Assembly (NCBI GenBank): GCA_026770595.1
Contig: MU634269.1
Coordinates: 1 to 13,791, forward strand
Direction: 5' to 3'
Origin: Ochromonadaceae sp. CCMP2298
Taxonomy: Eukaryota; Sar; Synurophyceae; Ochromonadales; Ochromonadaceae
Length of the DNA: 13,791 nt
The notes beneath the pieces were generated by a model. It was not told where the DNA came from and searched no databases. It was given only the letters and a program-made list of their open reading frames with translations. Within the stretch, counting starts at the first letter, position 1, and every line of letters begins with the position of its first letter. Below, in pieces: positions 1 to 8,159 of this stretch. A program made the position numbers and the translations under genes.

Positions 1-462
1 ATCCACACTCAGACCCAGCGGAATGCCTTGTTGGTAGAGATGGGGTTCTGCGCAACTCTTTTTTGTGTTCCGGTAGGAGGTGCGTCGGTCATTGTTGTGT
101 TTGAAATACGATGGGATCCGAAAAAAGGCGGAATCCGGCGCTTTTTTCTTATTTTTCGACGGATCTCGAACAGCAACAAGAATTGCCAGCAGGTGCAGAA
201 GAGGGTTTGGAATCCAAACATCAAAGAAGGCAGGGCGCATCACCGCTGTGACGACCGCACAAGTCAGCCAGTGTTAGGAGGTTCGCCCTGCGAATTGATC
301 CGTGCAGACCTCCGCTGTCACTTAATTACTCGGCGCAGTAACATGCCGACAGGGCATCAACTCTGGCCAACATTCGAGTAGCGCTAAGAAGTGGTACTAG
401 CTGAGGTCTCAGGTTGGACACGGGACACGGATACAGGACACGGGAAGACGGAACACGGAAGT
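1..462. other. Upstream region of the RING gene, no gene seen
   Basis: No coding region is convincing here. Open frames exist on both strands, but they lack domain-like composition and mostly need non-ATG starts. The stretch holds an imperfect inverted repeat at 115-165, described separately, and a run of short GGACACGG-type repeats just before the start codon (about 417-450). It is most likely promoter and 5' untranslated sequence for the gene starting at 463, possibly shared with a divergent gene left of the window. Confidence 0.6.
115..165. repeat. Imperfect A/T-armed inverted repeat
   Basis: The inner arms GAAAAAAGGCG (120-130) and CGCTTTTTTC (139-148) are complementary apart from one bulged G. 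The outer parts GATCCG (115-120) and CGacGGATC (157-165) extend the symmetry. The element lies about 300 bp before the RING start codon. It could form a hairpin or be a paired protein-binding site; the function is unknown. Confidence 0.5.
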
Positions 463-2559
463 ATGACGGATGACATGCGCGACTCTTTTTCGCTCCGGGA
501 CTCTCTGAGGCTGTCCCTGCGCGAGGCACGGGAAGCGCGCGCCCTCTCGCCTCCCAGGACCGCTCTCTCCCCAGCCAGGGGTTCTCTCTCGCCCAAGAGT
601 GCCCTCTCGCCAGGCAGGATGAGGTCTAAGCGCTACAACTCCCTGGACTCTGGGTACGCTACTCCCAGGAGGACAGGTCCGCCTCGCTCGGTGTCTGTCG
701 GAGAGATCCCCTCGGACAGAGCGGGCATGAATCGCCTCAATTTCGACAAAATCGATCTACTAAACACACCTTTATCGAGCCTTCGCTCTTGCAGCGAGTT
801 CAACCGCTACGAACCTAAGACACAGGAAGAGCCCTTGGAGGCACCGAGATCCTTCCTCTCCTCCCTGTTCTCCTGGAGCAGCAAGAAGAAAGCAGTGCGG
901 TTTCGGGATTCCACTGAGGAGATCTACATGATCGAGAGGCTGAGATTCCACGAGGAGACACAGGACTACGAACACCTTTCGGAGATGGGGCGGACTGCCA
1001 GTGGGGTGGACGCGGGTGGGGGGGTTGGAGCGGGCGGTACCGGGGCAGGTACCGGGGCAGGTACCGGGGCAGGTACGGGGGCGGGGGCGGGGGCGGGGGC
1101 GGGTGGGCGTCGGAGAAGCAGTGCCAGCATCAGTGCGCGCAGGAGCAGCTGGAACCCCTTGCTCGGGGAGAGGAGCGATAGCGCTGAAAGGAACGATAGG
1201 AACTCTCGCACGGCCAGCACCGGTACCCGCGACTTCACCACTGCACCTGGCAAGGGACTCACCAAGCGCCGGATGGACGCACGCTCGTCATTTCTGCGCG
1301 AGAGCTCTTTGGCTCTCAACTACGTACTGGGCCTGGGTGCGCGCAACCAGCACCTGCCTATGGAGATCGAACTGAAGGACCTGAAGGAGCCGCAGATGCT
1401 GTCCGTGTACACTGACACTGAGTACAGGCACGGCGCACGCCACTCACACCAGCCACTGGGGCATGCGCCTGAGCAGTACATGTACCAGATGGATCTGCCG
1501 CTGCCAAATCGCGGCCCCCGCGGCGCCACCCACGCCCAGCAAGAGGAAGCTATGGGACTTGGGTTCCTAGGTTCGCCGGAGGGAATCCGCCGCGTGACCT
1601 CTTTCGGCTCCTTCCAGAGAGTACGTACTGAGTCCCTCTCCAGCCTCTCCTCGCACGCCTCCTACCCCCCCCCGATATTCGATATATACACGCCACGCAC
1701 CTGGGCCCCCTCCCTGGCGCTGCGCGAGTCTGTGGCCCAACACCTACGCGAGCAGATGGCCACCCTGCGTGAGGTGTACAACACGCACATGGTAGGTGAC
1801 GAGTCCTTCTATGAGTCCTTACGTATACAGCCCTTCGCCTCGGGCGCCTACCTCAGGGGCATGCTGTCTGCAGGCTTCTGCGGCACTGTGTTCAACATCT
1901 ACACCATCATGTCATGGGGGAACCTGGGAATGGAGGGATCAGGGAGGGCGTTCGAGTTATGCCTATACACCCTTGTGTGGATACAGCTGCTCCTGAACCT
2001 GCTGAACCTACCTCTGCGATTGCACATCCACTCCCTCTGCTGGGCTTCCTCCAGGGTCGTGGAGCCGGGCGAGGCAAACTCACGGATGCGGTCGTTGCTA
2101 CAGCAGGACAGCTGGATGCTCAACCGTCTCGTAGGTGTATCCCTCGACTCACTGTCCTTTTTCATGCTGCTGCTGGCCGAGTGCTACCTGTGGCGGTACT
2201 GGGCCCCGGACCTCCTGAAGAAGCGACTGGTCTCCCTGTGCGCCACCAACCTTCTCACTCTGCTAGTGCGCCTGGGCGTAGCTACCTCATTCGCGGTCGC
2301 ATCACACGATCCAGAGGTGCTGGCCCTAGCCCGCCGCAGAGGACTGTCCAAATTTGACCTGGACAATCTGCCCTCCTTCGTATTTTCATGCTGCGAGGAC
2401 GTCAACAACGCCGACTGCTGCATCTGCTTGGGCAACTTCGAGCTGGGCGAGATGCTCACCTCCCTGCCGTGCGATAAGAAGCACTCCTTCCACGGGGGCT
2501 GCATCAGACAGTGGCTGGAGCGCCAGAACTCCTGCCCCCTCTGCCAAAAGATGGTCTAA
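463..2559 (+). CDS. Multi-pass membrane RING-H2 E3 ubiquitin ligase
   Basis: Single-exon gene of 698 residues. The start is the ATG at 463; the frame is open further upstream but has no earlier ATG. A C-terminal RING-H2 domain (about 652-694) has the pattern C652-x2-C655-x14-C670-x3-H674-x2-H677-x2-C680-x10-C691-x2-C694, the C3H2C3 zinc ligand set that recruits an E2 enzyme. It sits almost at the C-terminus, as in many membrane E3s. Before it lie about four hydrophobic segments (roughly 463-485, 496-518, 556-576 and 590-615), so the RING probably faces the cytosol from an internal membrane or the plasma membrane. The first 450 residues are Ser/Arg-rich and look disordered. They include several SLSP/ALSP-type motifs that could be proline-directed phosphosites, and a Gly-Thr/Gly-Ala tract at about 190-215. 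Substrate and compartment cannot be read from the sequence. The RING assignment is secure; the topology is inferred. Confidence 0.88.
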   Translation: MTDDMRDSFSLRDSLRLSLREAREARALSPPRTALSPARGSLSPKSALSPGRMRSKRYNSLDSGYATPRRTGPPRSVSVGEIPSDRAGMNRLNFDKIDLLNTPLSSLRSCSEFNRYEPKTQEEPLEAPRSFLSSLFSWSSKKKAVRFRDSTEEIYMIERLRFHEETQDYEHLSEMGRTASGVDAGGGVGAGGTGAGTGAGTGAGTGAGAGAGAGGRRRSSASISARRSSWNPLLGERSDSAERNDRNSRTASTGTRDFTTAPGKGLTKRRMDARSSFLRESSLALNYVLGLGARNQHLPMEIELKDLKEPQMLSVYTDTEYRHGARHSHQPLGHAPEQYMYQMDLPLPNRGPRGATHAQQEEAMGLGFLGSPEGIRRVTSFGSFQRVRTESLSSLSSHASYPPPIFDIYTPRTWAPSLALRESVAQHLREQMATLREVYNTHMVGDESFYESLRIQPFASGAYLRGMLSAGFCGTVFNIYTIMSWGNLGMEGSGRAFELCLYTLVWIQLLLNLLNLPLRLHIHSLCWASSRVVEPGEANSRMRSLLQQDSWMLNRLVGVSLDSLSFFMLLLAECYLWRYWAPDLLKKRLVSLCATNLLTLLVRLGVATSFAVASHDPEVLALARRRGLSKFDLDNLPSFVFSCCEDVNNADCCICLGNFELGEMLTSLPCDKKHSFHGGCIRQWLERQNSCPLCQKMV
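1036..1106 (+). repeat. 12-bp GGTACCGGGGCA tandem repeat running into GGGGGC repeats
   Basis: GGTACCGGGGCA occurs three times head to tail (1036-1071). A fourth, altered copy follows and then several GGGGGC units. In frame it encodes alternating Gly-Thr/Gly-Ala, a flexible linker in the RING protein. The G runs on the coding strand fit the G-quadruplex consensus. The identical copies suggest recent slippage, so length variation between strains is likely. Confidence 0.85.
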
Positions 2560-3071
2560 TTCCCAGGTTCCTATATTTTGATTCCCAGTTTTGCAGAATC
2601 CACAACGAGGGGGGCAACCCCACAACCCCCAGCCCTCCCCCCCCCTTCGTAGTGATAAATGATACATACCCTTTTTCGTCTCGTGTCAGCGGACACGTGT
2701 ACATAACGCTCCCCCCCAATCATGAAATTCCACTGAAAGGGGCAGACAAATTTGTCTGTTCCAAGGGATAGGCACTGATCGTATGGCCCTTGGTATGAAA
2801 TACGCCATGGCCAGAACTACTGGAGTAAGCTTAGGATTACTACCGTTCTAACGCGTTGTGTAATCATAAATTACCAGCACGAGAACAGTCCCTTCTTTTC
2901 TCCCTCTTGCCTGAAAGGGTTTTGATAATACACCCATGATGTGTCTCATCTCTTCGTAGTAGCAGCATTAGCAGGTGTTCGTCACAGTTATTATCCATTA
3001 CCAACTTTTATTATTTTACACATTTTCTATGGGCACAGGCTAAATTGGGCGGCCTACTTACTTACCCCCCT
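2560..3071. other. Convergent 3' region between RING and PF20 genes
   Basis: No gene is seen. The 512 bp separate two converging stop codons and must carry both 3' untranslated regions and their poly(A) sites. The left part is C-rich with runs of seven to nine C (2635-2720). The right part is more AT-rich. A perfect 16-bp palindrome sits at 2743-2758. Confidence 0.6.
2743..2758. repeat. Perfect 16-bp palindrome CAGACAAATTTGTCTG
   Basis: The sequence is its own reverse complement over all 16 bases, with no spacer. It lies about 185 bp after the RING stop codon. As a site it could bind a dimeric protein; as RNA the spacer-free form cannot make a full hairpin. No function can be assigned. Confidence 0.6.
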
Positions 3072-4769
3072 TCACTTACTCCACACCCGGTATGTGGAGT
3101 CCGACGACCCCGATACGAAATAGCTGTCGTTGGGCGCCGCAGCTACGCACTGCACAGGCCCCTCATGACCCGACAGCTCCCCCACCTGCGTGAACGTGGC
3201 CAGATCCAAAACCTTCACCGTGCCATCGTCACTCGCAGCTAGTACCTGCTTACCCCCGCGGTCTATCGCGAGGCTGTTGATGGGGTACTTGCCTGCATCG
3301 ATAGTACCAAGTTCTGCCACCATACGTATGTCCCACACCTTTACCACCCCATCCGCGTCAGCTGAGACCACCGTGTCGCCGCGGTTGTTGATCTTCAGAT
3401 GGTTGACGGAGTTCGCATGCCCGTAGAGCGTCTGCACACACAGGCCTGAGCGCCCATCCCACACGGAGACTGTTTTATCCCCCGAGGCTGAGCAAACATT
3501 AGCTGTGTGTGGCTGCCAGCACACGGCGTTCACGCTGTCCACGTGGCCCCTGAGGGTCTGTCTGCACTTGCCAGAGATCAGGTCCCACACGCGCACTGTG
3601 TGGTCCATACTGCAGGAGGCCACGAAGTCCCCCCCGGGGTGGAACTCGCACCCCCACACTGCCTGCGTGTGCTCGATGAATGTGTGCGTGCACTTGGCTT
3701 GCGCGAACTCCCATATCTTCACCGTGCCGTCTCCAGAGGATGTGGCGAGGTGCGACCCGTGGGGGTGGAAGTTGAGGCTGGAGAGCCAGGAGGTGTGCCC
3801 CTCGCCGGCCATGACCAATTCGCAGTCGGGTACGGTCCACAGCCGCCAGGTCTCGTCGTCAGAACCCGTCGCAAAGATGGGCTTTTTGGGATGGAATGCG
3901 CAGCAAGAGACGGAATTTAGGTGTCCCTTGAAGCTCTTGCGCATTTGGTAGTTCTCCAGGTGTGGCTGTTCGAAGTCCAGGGCTAGGTAGGGGTTGGCGG
4001 AGGCGTCGTCTAGGGGGAAGGAGGCTTGCTTGCGGACGGTGCGGGTGGCCTTGCGTGTCTTAGGGGACTCCTCCACCTCGGGAGGTCTTATAGTCGCAGA
4101 GAGCTGCTCCTCGAGCGCCTTGACGCGCGTCTTGATGCGGTCTCTCTCCAGACGTATGAGCATCTTTTCCTTCATGGCTACCCCGTGTCTGCGCTTTATC
4201 TCCTCGATGGCTGGCTCGTAGGAGCGCATGTGCTGGCGTAGTCGCTTTATGTCGTTTATTAATTTCTCCTTCTCCTGCACCACGCGCTTGTGGTGCATGC
4301 GGTGGTAGTCCCTTTCACGGCGAAATTTGTCCCATGTTGCCTGGGCGCGCTTGGCTACCTCTGCGGCCTGCTCGACCTGCTCCCGCAGCTGCTTGGCTTG
4401 CTGGTCCAGGTCCTCATTTCGCATATACAGGTCAGGTACTATGGTGGACAGCTCGTTGGGCAGATTTCCCTTCGTTTGCAGCTCGAACCACTCCGTGTTG
4501 AACGTGTCCAGAGTGGTCTTCATGCCGGCTTTTATCAAAAAGTTGCGGATGAAATCGTCCACCACTGAGGGGCGCACCTCCGTCGTCGAGTGGGCCGCCG
4601 GGTGCTCCGCCGCATACTGGTCGTTACTATACTGGATCGTGGTGAAGGCATCCACTATATCGTCATCTCCCTCCTCCTCCTGGTCGGCGTCGAAGTCCAC
4701 CTCCTCGTAGGCGAAGTTCTCGTCATCCTCGAAGAACTTCTGCTCCTCTGCGAACTTGTTGTCGTCCAT
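3072..4769 (-). CDS. SPAG16: PF20/SPAG16 axonemal central-pair WD40 protein
   Basis: Single-exon gene of 565 residues starting at the ATG whose complement is 4767-4769. Order of parts: a very acidic N-terminus (1-40); a helical LisH-like segment (about 68-98, containing DDFIRNFLIKAGM); a long charged coiled coil (about 118-226); a basic linker with TRK/TVRKQ (235-250); and seven WD40 repeats (about 280-565), six of which end in a clear W-x-x-W/VxxW-type strand (WRLW, VKIW, VRVW, VSVW, VKVW, YRVW), with a weaker sixth blade (VKVLDL). This architecture and the conserved DNKFAxEEQ-like region match PF20 of Chlamydomonas and SPAG16 of animals, which bridge the two central-pair microtubules and are needed for flagellar beating. 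The animal and algal proteins are about 600 residues, so this copy is near full length. It shares a 393-bp divergent promoter region with the plastid gene on the other strand. It implies the organism has a motile flagellated stage. Confidence 0.93.
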   Translation of the reverse strand: MDDNKFAEEQKFFEDDENFAYEEVDFDADQEEEGDDDIVDAFTTIQYSNDQYAAEHPAAHSTTEVRPSVVDDFIRNFLIKAGMKTTLDTFNTEWFELQTKGNLPNELSTIVPDLYMRNEDLDQQAKQLREQVEQAAEVAKRAQATWDKFRRERDYHRMHHKRVVQEKEKLINDIKRLRQHMRSYEPAIEEIKRRHGVAMKEKMLIRLERDRIKTRVKALEEQLSATIRPPEVEESPKTRKATRTVRKQASFPLDDASANPYLALDFEQPHLENYQMRKSFKGHLNSVSCCAFHPKKPIFATGSDDETWRLWTVPDCELVMAGEGHTSWLSSLNFHPHGSHLATSSGDGTVKIWEFAQAKCTHTFIEHTQAVWGCEFHPGGDFVASCSMDHTVRVWDLISGKCRQTLRGHVDSVNAVCWQPHTANVCSASGDKTVSVWDGRSGLCVQTLYGHANSVNHLKINNRGDTVVSADADGVVKVWDIRMVAELGTIDAGKYPINSLAIDRGGKQVLAASDDGTVKVLDLATFTQVGELSGHEGPVQCVAAAPNDSYFVSGSSDSTYRVWSK

Positions 4770-5162
4770 ACTGCAAACTGGATACTGGAAATCGGCCCTC
4801 CCACTGCGCGTCCGGCTGTTCTCTCTCTACAAGAAGCGCCGCACGAGGAGGAACTGCCCACTCAAATGTGTCAAGGGAGCCAGAGGGATCGATCCCCTTC
4901 GAACTGCAGACTGCTTGCTGGGCTCTTGTGGCGTGGGCAAAAGCGAAAGAGAAACCGTCACAGCAAAACCTGGCGAAACCTGAAAAGTAACGGCTGTAAG
5001 TCCCAGGTTCGGGACTCTGTCGGAAGAAGCCGGCCAAGCCAGCTCAGAATGTGAAGAATCGTGCACGATCTCTGCTTGCCATCTGCAAGGCCTTGCGACG
5101 TTGCTGGGGTGGGGGTGCAGATCTCTCGTCGTAGGACTGTTGCCTCTATCACACCGTGCACC
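4770..5162. other. Divergent promoter region of PF20 and HugZ-like genes
   Basis: No gene is seen in these 393 bp between two outward-facing start codons. Antisense open frames here are shadows of the flanking genes. A perfect 6-bp-stem hairpin, AGTCCC-aggttc-GGGACT, lies at 4999-5016. No TATA box is obvious. The region must contain the start sites of both genes. Confidence 0.6.
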
Positions 5163-6387
5163 ATGAAGCTGTTTGTGTGCCTGATCGTGACCATGCTGTC
5201 CCTGCTGTCCCTGAGCTCTGCCTTCAGAGTGGCTCGCCCCCTTCTGGCCCGCAGCAAGCTCACTCTTCTCATGAGCACAGGCCATGGGGCCCCCAGTAAT
5301 GCGCCAGCTATGTCTCCTGAGGACGAGAAGATCGTGGCGGCCTTTAGGGAGAACCAGTCCAACCAGAAGCGCATCTCCTTCGCAGAAGAAGTACGTACAC
5401 TGCTCGACCAGAGCATCGGCTTCGGCACCCTGTCTACCAACAGCCAGGCGCTGCCGGGCTACCCCACAGGCAGCGTGGTGGGCTTCCAGATGGACGCGGA
5501 GGGCATGCCGTACTTCGTGTTCTCTACCATGTCTGCGCACACAACGGACATCCTCAAGGACGGCCGCTGCTCACTCACCGTCATGTCTAAGGACTTCAAG
5601 GGGGCAGCGGAGGGGCGCGTGGTGCTAGTGGGCAGTGCAAGGAAGGTATTCGACGAGGATAAGAAGGCGGCGCTGAGGGAGGACTACCTGAAGAGGCACA
5701 CGGGCGCATACTGGATAGATTTCGGGTGAGCAGAGGCAGAGGGAGAGGGAGAGAGGGAGATATGGCAGAGCTGAGACAGCACTTCCCCTAACAGAGACAG
5801 ACCATAGATAGGCCATAGCCAGATAAAAAGACAGAACGAAGACGCCTCCACCTGCTCATCCCCTCTCCCCCTAACCCTCCCCCTCCCCCTCTTCCTCAAT
5901 TCCCCAGGGACTTCGCCTATTTCCAGATGGAGCAACTAGAGGCCGTGCGTTTCGTCGGCGGATTCGCTATGGCCGGGTCAATTACCCCAGAGGAGTACAA
6001 AGCTGCCCGCCCCGACCCCCTAGCTGCCTTCGCTGGTGCCGTGCTGGGCCACATGAACGACGACCACTCTACCTCAACGGTGGATATGGTGAAGCACTTT
6101 GCGGGCGTGGACTGCTCAGAGGCCACGATTGTGGGTCTGGACAGGCTAGGCTTGACGGTCAAGGCCAAGCTGATGGTGGCCGGAGGGGGCTATTCGAAAG
6201 TGCGGTTGTCGTTCCCGCAGGAGGTGCTGGAGCGCAAAGGAGTGAAGGACGCTATCGTAAGTGAAAGTGAAGTATGCCCGTTGCACATAACATCTTACAC
6301 TCACTCTCCACCCTTCCTGTCCCCTACCCCCTACTGCCTATCACTCTACAGGTGCAGATGACACAGGCGTCTGCCGGCGCGCAGTAG
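5163..6387 (+). CDS. Plastid-targeted HugZ-like FMN split-barrel protein with DUF2470
   Basis: Three exons, 5163-5725, 5908-6256 and 6352-6387, join in phase 2 and phase 0 to give 315 residues. Residues 1-20 are a hydrophobic ER signal peptide. Cleavage at SSA|F21 leaves Phe at +1, followed by a basic Ser/Arg stretch (22-38): the bipartite ASAF-type leader used to enter a secondary red plastid. The mature part begins with the split-barrel FMN-binding fold of pyridoxamine-phosphate-oxidase relatives (about 74-220), with FGTLST (87-92), GYPTGSVVGF (99-108), the S-x-H-T-x-x-I region and YWIDFGDFAYF. That last motif is rebuilt only by splicing exon 1 to exon 2, which supports the intron. A C-terminal DUF2470 domain (about 225-305) has the signature HMNDDH (236-241). 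This pair of domains is that of bacterial HugZ heme-degrading proteins and plant plastid homologues (HOZ and GluTR-binding protein). A role in plastid heme or tetrapyrrole handling is likely, but catalysis is unproven. The last exon is only 36 bp. Confidence 0.9.
5726..5907 (+). other. Intron 1 of HugZ-like gene (182 bp, phase 2)
   Basis: Donor GG|GTGAGC and acceptor CCCCAG|GGAC. Removing it joins the split Gly codon GG|G and restores the conserved DFGDFAYF stretch. The intron opens with purine-rich GAGGGA repeats and ends in a long C/T tract. Read through, exon 1 would meet a stop shortly after the donor. Confidence 0.9.
6257..6351 (+). other. Intron 2 of HugZ-like gene (95 bp, phase 0)
   Basis: Donor ATC|GTAAGTG matches the consensus closely. 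Acceptor CTCTACAG|GTG follows a pyrimidine-rich tract. Excision adds an 11-residue tail, VQMTQASAGAQ, before the stop at 6385-6387. Retention would give an unrelated tail ending near 6361. The acceptor choice is less certain than for intron 1 because the last exon carries no conserved motif. Confidence 0.8.
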
Positions 6388-6890
6388 GCAGGCACGTGTA
6401 CACCACAGTGCAAGCAAGCCTTGCGTACGGCGTACAGCGTACCGCGGACATGTATCAGAATTAAGAAGTGGCAGTCAGTCACACAGGGACAGATAGTTTG
6501 GATGTAACAGCAAACTAGAAGGAATCAAACAGTGACTCTGTGACAGTGGTCGAAATACGATAAATTCGTTTCCGGTTGTTACAAAGTTAGACATTAGGGG
6601 AGTAGAGGGAATGGACAGAGGTGAGGGGGAAGTAGGATACGCTGTTGTGCTGCTGTGCTACATTGGGCCCTGCTGTATGCTACGCTAAATTGAATACGTG
6701 CTGGTGCGTGCTGTGCGATACGTATATACAATATCCGTATATACAATACCCGCATGTGCTGCTGTGTTGCTGTGCTGTTTGCTTTGCTAACTTTTATATC
6801 TGTTGGGTGAATGTGTGATACTTGCACACAATACCCTTTGTGTGGTGATGGTGTGCTGTGCTAAAACTATCGAGGCTATAGGAAATAGGA
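6388..6890. other. Convergent 3' region between HugZ-like and GUCD1-like genes
   Basis: No gene is seen in these 503 bp between two converging stops. About 6630-6860 is simple sequence built from TGCTG/TGTGCTG words with interspersed TATA-like steps. It contains a 15-bp tandem duplication at 6721-6750. Both genes' 3' untranslated regions probably end here. The small antisense open frame at 6594-6827 only reflects the low-complexity repeat. Confidence 0.6.
6721..6750. repeat. 15-bp tandem duplication, 14 of 15 bases identical
   Basis: CGTATATACAATATC (6721-6735) is followed directly by CGTATATACAATACC (6736-6750). The single difference is T to C at the fourteenth base. It is embedded in TGCTG-rich simple sequence between two converging genes, so recent slippage is the simplest explanation. 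Confidence 0.85.
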
Positions 6891-8159
6891 CTAGGAGCTC
6901 GGGCCAGTTGCAGGTGCGGGTGCGGTAGTGGCAGCGATTCGCCTGCATAGTATGAGGTCTAGGTCAGTTCCGGGGTGCCTCCTGGCCCTCTCGATGCGCC
7001 TAGCCTGCACTCTGGTCTCCCCAAACCTAGAGGAGGGATTTAGGCAGACGAAGGCGTCTCTGGAGGGGATGTAGTCGACTAATACGAGGTAGTGGCCGGA
7101 GAAGGCGCTGTAGGGGTAGGGTGGGGGTGGTGACTGTGTGTGTAGGTCCTCTGTCGAGTCAGCCACGCCCACACCCATACCCCCATCCTCCCCGCCCTGC
7201 CCCTTCTCCCCCTCCTCGCAACCCTGCTCATCGTTCCCACGCCTATCCCCATTCTCCTCAGCCAGAGGCACTGTGTCGTCCAGCGCCAGTACGTCGACCA
7301 GCAGCACTGCGGCGCTGTCCTCTCCCCTCACTGCCTCCTTCAGCCACTCAAGACCCACCTCCTCCTCTCGCACCGCCCAGCCCCGCCGCCTGGCCAGCGC
7401 GAACCCGTCCCGCACCGCACGCAGCTCGTCGCTATTGCCGCTACTATGACAGTTGCTGTCGCTATTACTGTCGGTACTGTCGCTCTTGGTGCGGCACTCG
7501 GCTTCGGAGCAGGCGGAGTCGTGGGTGGAGGGGTAGGAGGGGTGGGCGGGGGACAGGGCAGAGGCGTACCACTCTATCGCCTGGTGTTCTGGATTCACGC
7601 CCGCGAAGCGCGTATAGTAGGTACACTCCACCTCCATGCCCACTGCTGCGCCAGCACCCATTCCCGCGCCCAGGCTCGAGTTGACAGGGGCAGGGGCAGA
7701 GGCAGAGGCGGATGCGGAGGCAGGGGCAGAGGAGGTACTGTCGGGCGAAGGCGCAGGCAGAGGCAGTCTCTCGCACAGCAGGCAGAACAGCTCTATCGTC
7801 CACAGAGGCCTGCGCGACTTTACACCGGTGATTGGTCGCGCAGGTCCCCCGCGAAGCTTGCTCTCTCCCACGAGGTTGGGGCCGTTTGACCAGAGGATGA
7901 TCATATTCGCGCAGGCCAGGCCGCAGTCCCACGTGCGCGTCTGCTTCTCGTGCATGTACTCATATGAGGTGTACTCCCCGTGGGTGGAGAAGTCCAGCAG
8001 GCACGTGCCAATACTCCACAGGAAGGCGAGCAGAGTCCCAAGGGGCCCCAGCGCGCGCACAGCGTTCTGCGAGAGCCCGAAGGCATGCCCCGCTACCACC
8101 TCCTCCGCCCCTTCATCCGGAAGCTGCTCAGATCCCCAGGACGTCCCACCGACGGGCAT
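6891..8159 (-). CDS. GUCD1: GUCD1-like (guanylate_cyc_2 family) papain-fold protein
   Basis: Single-exon gene of 422 residues. The first ATG in frame is the complement of 8157-8159; the frame stays open back to 8222 without another ATG, so a short upstream exon cannot be excluded. Family signatures are WDCGLACANM (77-86), with the likely nucleophile Cys79 or Cys83, and SGHYLVLVDY with His356 followed by a LNPSS motif (about 372-377). The C-terminus has the ARRxxGTDxDLI block typical of the family. Despite the name 'guanylyl cyclase domain containing', GUCD1 proteins have a C39/papain-like fold rather than a class III cyclase fold, and their reaction is not well defined. Human GUCD1 is about 240 residues. 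This copy is longer because low-complexity Ala-Ser, Ser-Asn and Gly-Glu tracts are inserted between the two catalytic halves (about 125-345). A hydrophobic stretch at 36-55 may be a membrane or structural helix. Confidence 0.85.
   Translation of the reverse strand: MPVGGTSWGSEQLPDEGAEEVVAGHAFGLSQNAVRALGPLGTLLAFLWSIGTCLLDFSTHGEYTSYEYMHEKQTRTWDCGLACANMIILWSNGPNLVGESKLRGGPARPITGVKSRRPLWTIELFCLLCERLPLPAPSPDSTSSAPASASASASAPAPVNSSLGAGMGAGAAVGMEVECTYYTRFAGVNPEHQAIEWYASALSPAHPSYPSTHDSACSEAECRTKSDSTDSNSDSNCHSSGNSDELRAVRDGFALARRRGWAVREEEVGLEWLKEAVRGEDSAAVLLVDVLALDDTVPLAEENGDRRGNDEQGCEEGEKGQGGEDGGMGVGVADSTEDLHTQSPPPPYPYSAFSGHYLVLVDYIPSRDAFVCLNPSSRFGETRVQARRIERARRHPGTDLDLILCRRIAATTAPAPATGPSS
7687..7733 (+). 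repeat. GGGGCA/GGCAGA hexamer repeat inside the GUCD1-like gene
   Basis: Tandem hexamers of the type GGGGCA, GAGGCA, GAGGCG and GATGCG run for about 47 bp on the + strand. The gene is read from the other strand, so they encode an alternating Ala-Ser tract in the middle insert. The same G-rich hexamer recurs at 1036-1106 and 10125-10190. Confidence 0.75.

Noticed and set aside
9-224. 71-codon minus-strand open frame at the left edge
   Set aside because: It is read through an A/T-run inverted repeat and gives a lysine/arginine/phenylalanine-rich product with no domain. It may be a 5' end of a gene to the left, but there is nothing to support this.
391-462. GTG start 24 codons before the chosen RING start
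   Set aside because: Eukaryotic genes start at ATG, and the first ATG in frame is at 463. The extra residues are translated GGACACGG repeats.
4999-5016. tRNA T-arm-like GGTTCG with flanking complementary bases
   Set aside because: The loop and stem are in the wrong register for a T-arm, and no acceptor, D or anticodon arms are found around it. It is only a short hairpin.
4827-5540. 237-codon minus-strand open frame over the start of the HugZ-like gene
   Set aside because: It is His/Arg-rich antisense of a conserved coding exon and of a promoter region.
7121-7889. Plus-strand open frames opposite the GUCD1-like gene (187 and 147 codons)
   Set aside because: Pro/Ser/Arg- and Gly/Arg-rich shadows of the low-complexity insert; the minus frame carries the conserved motifs.
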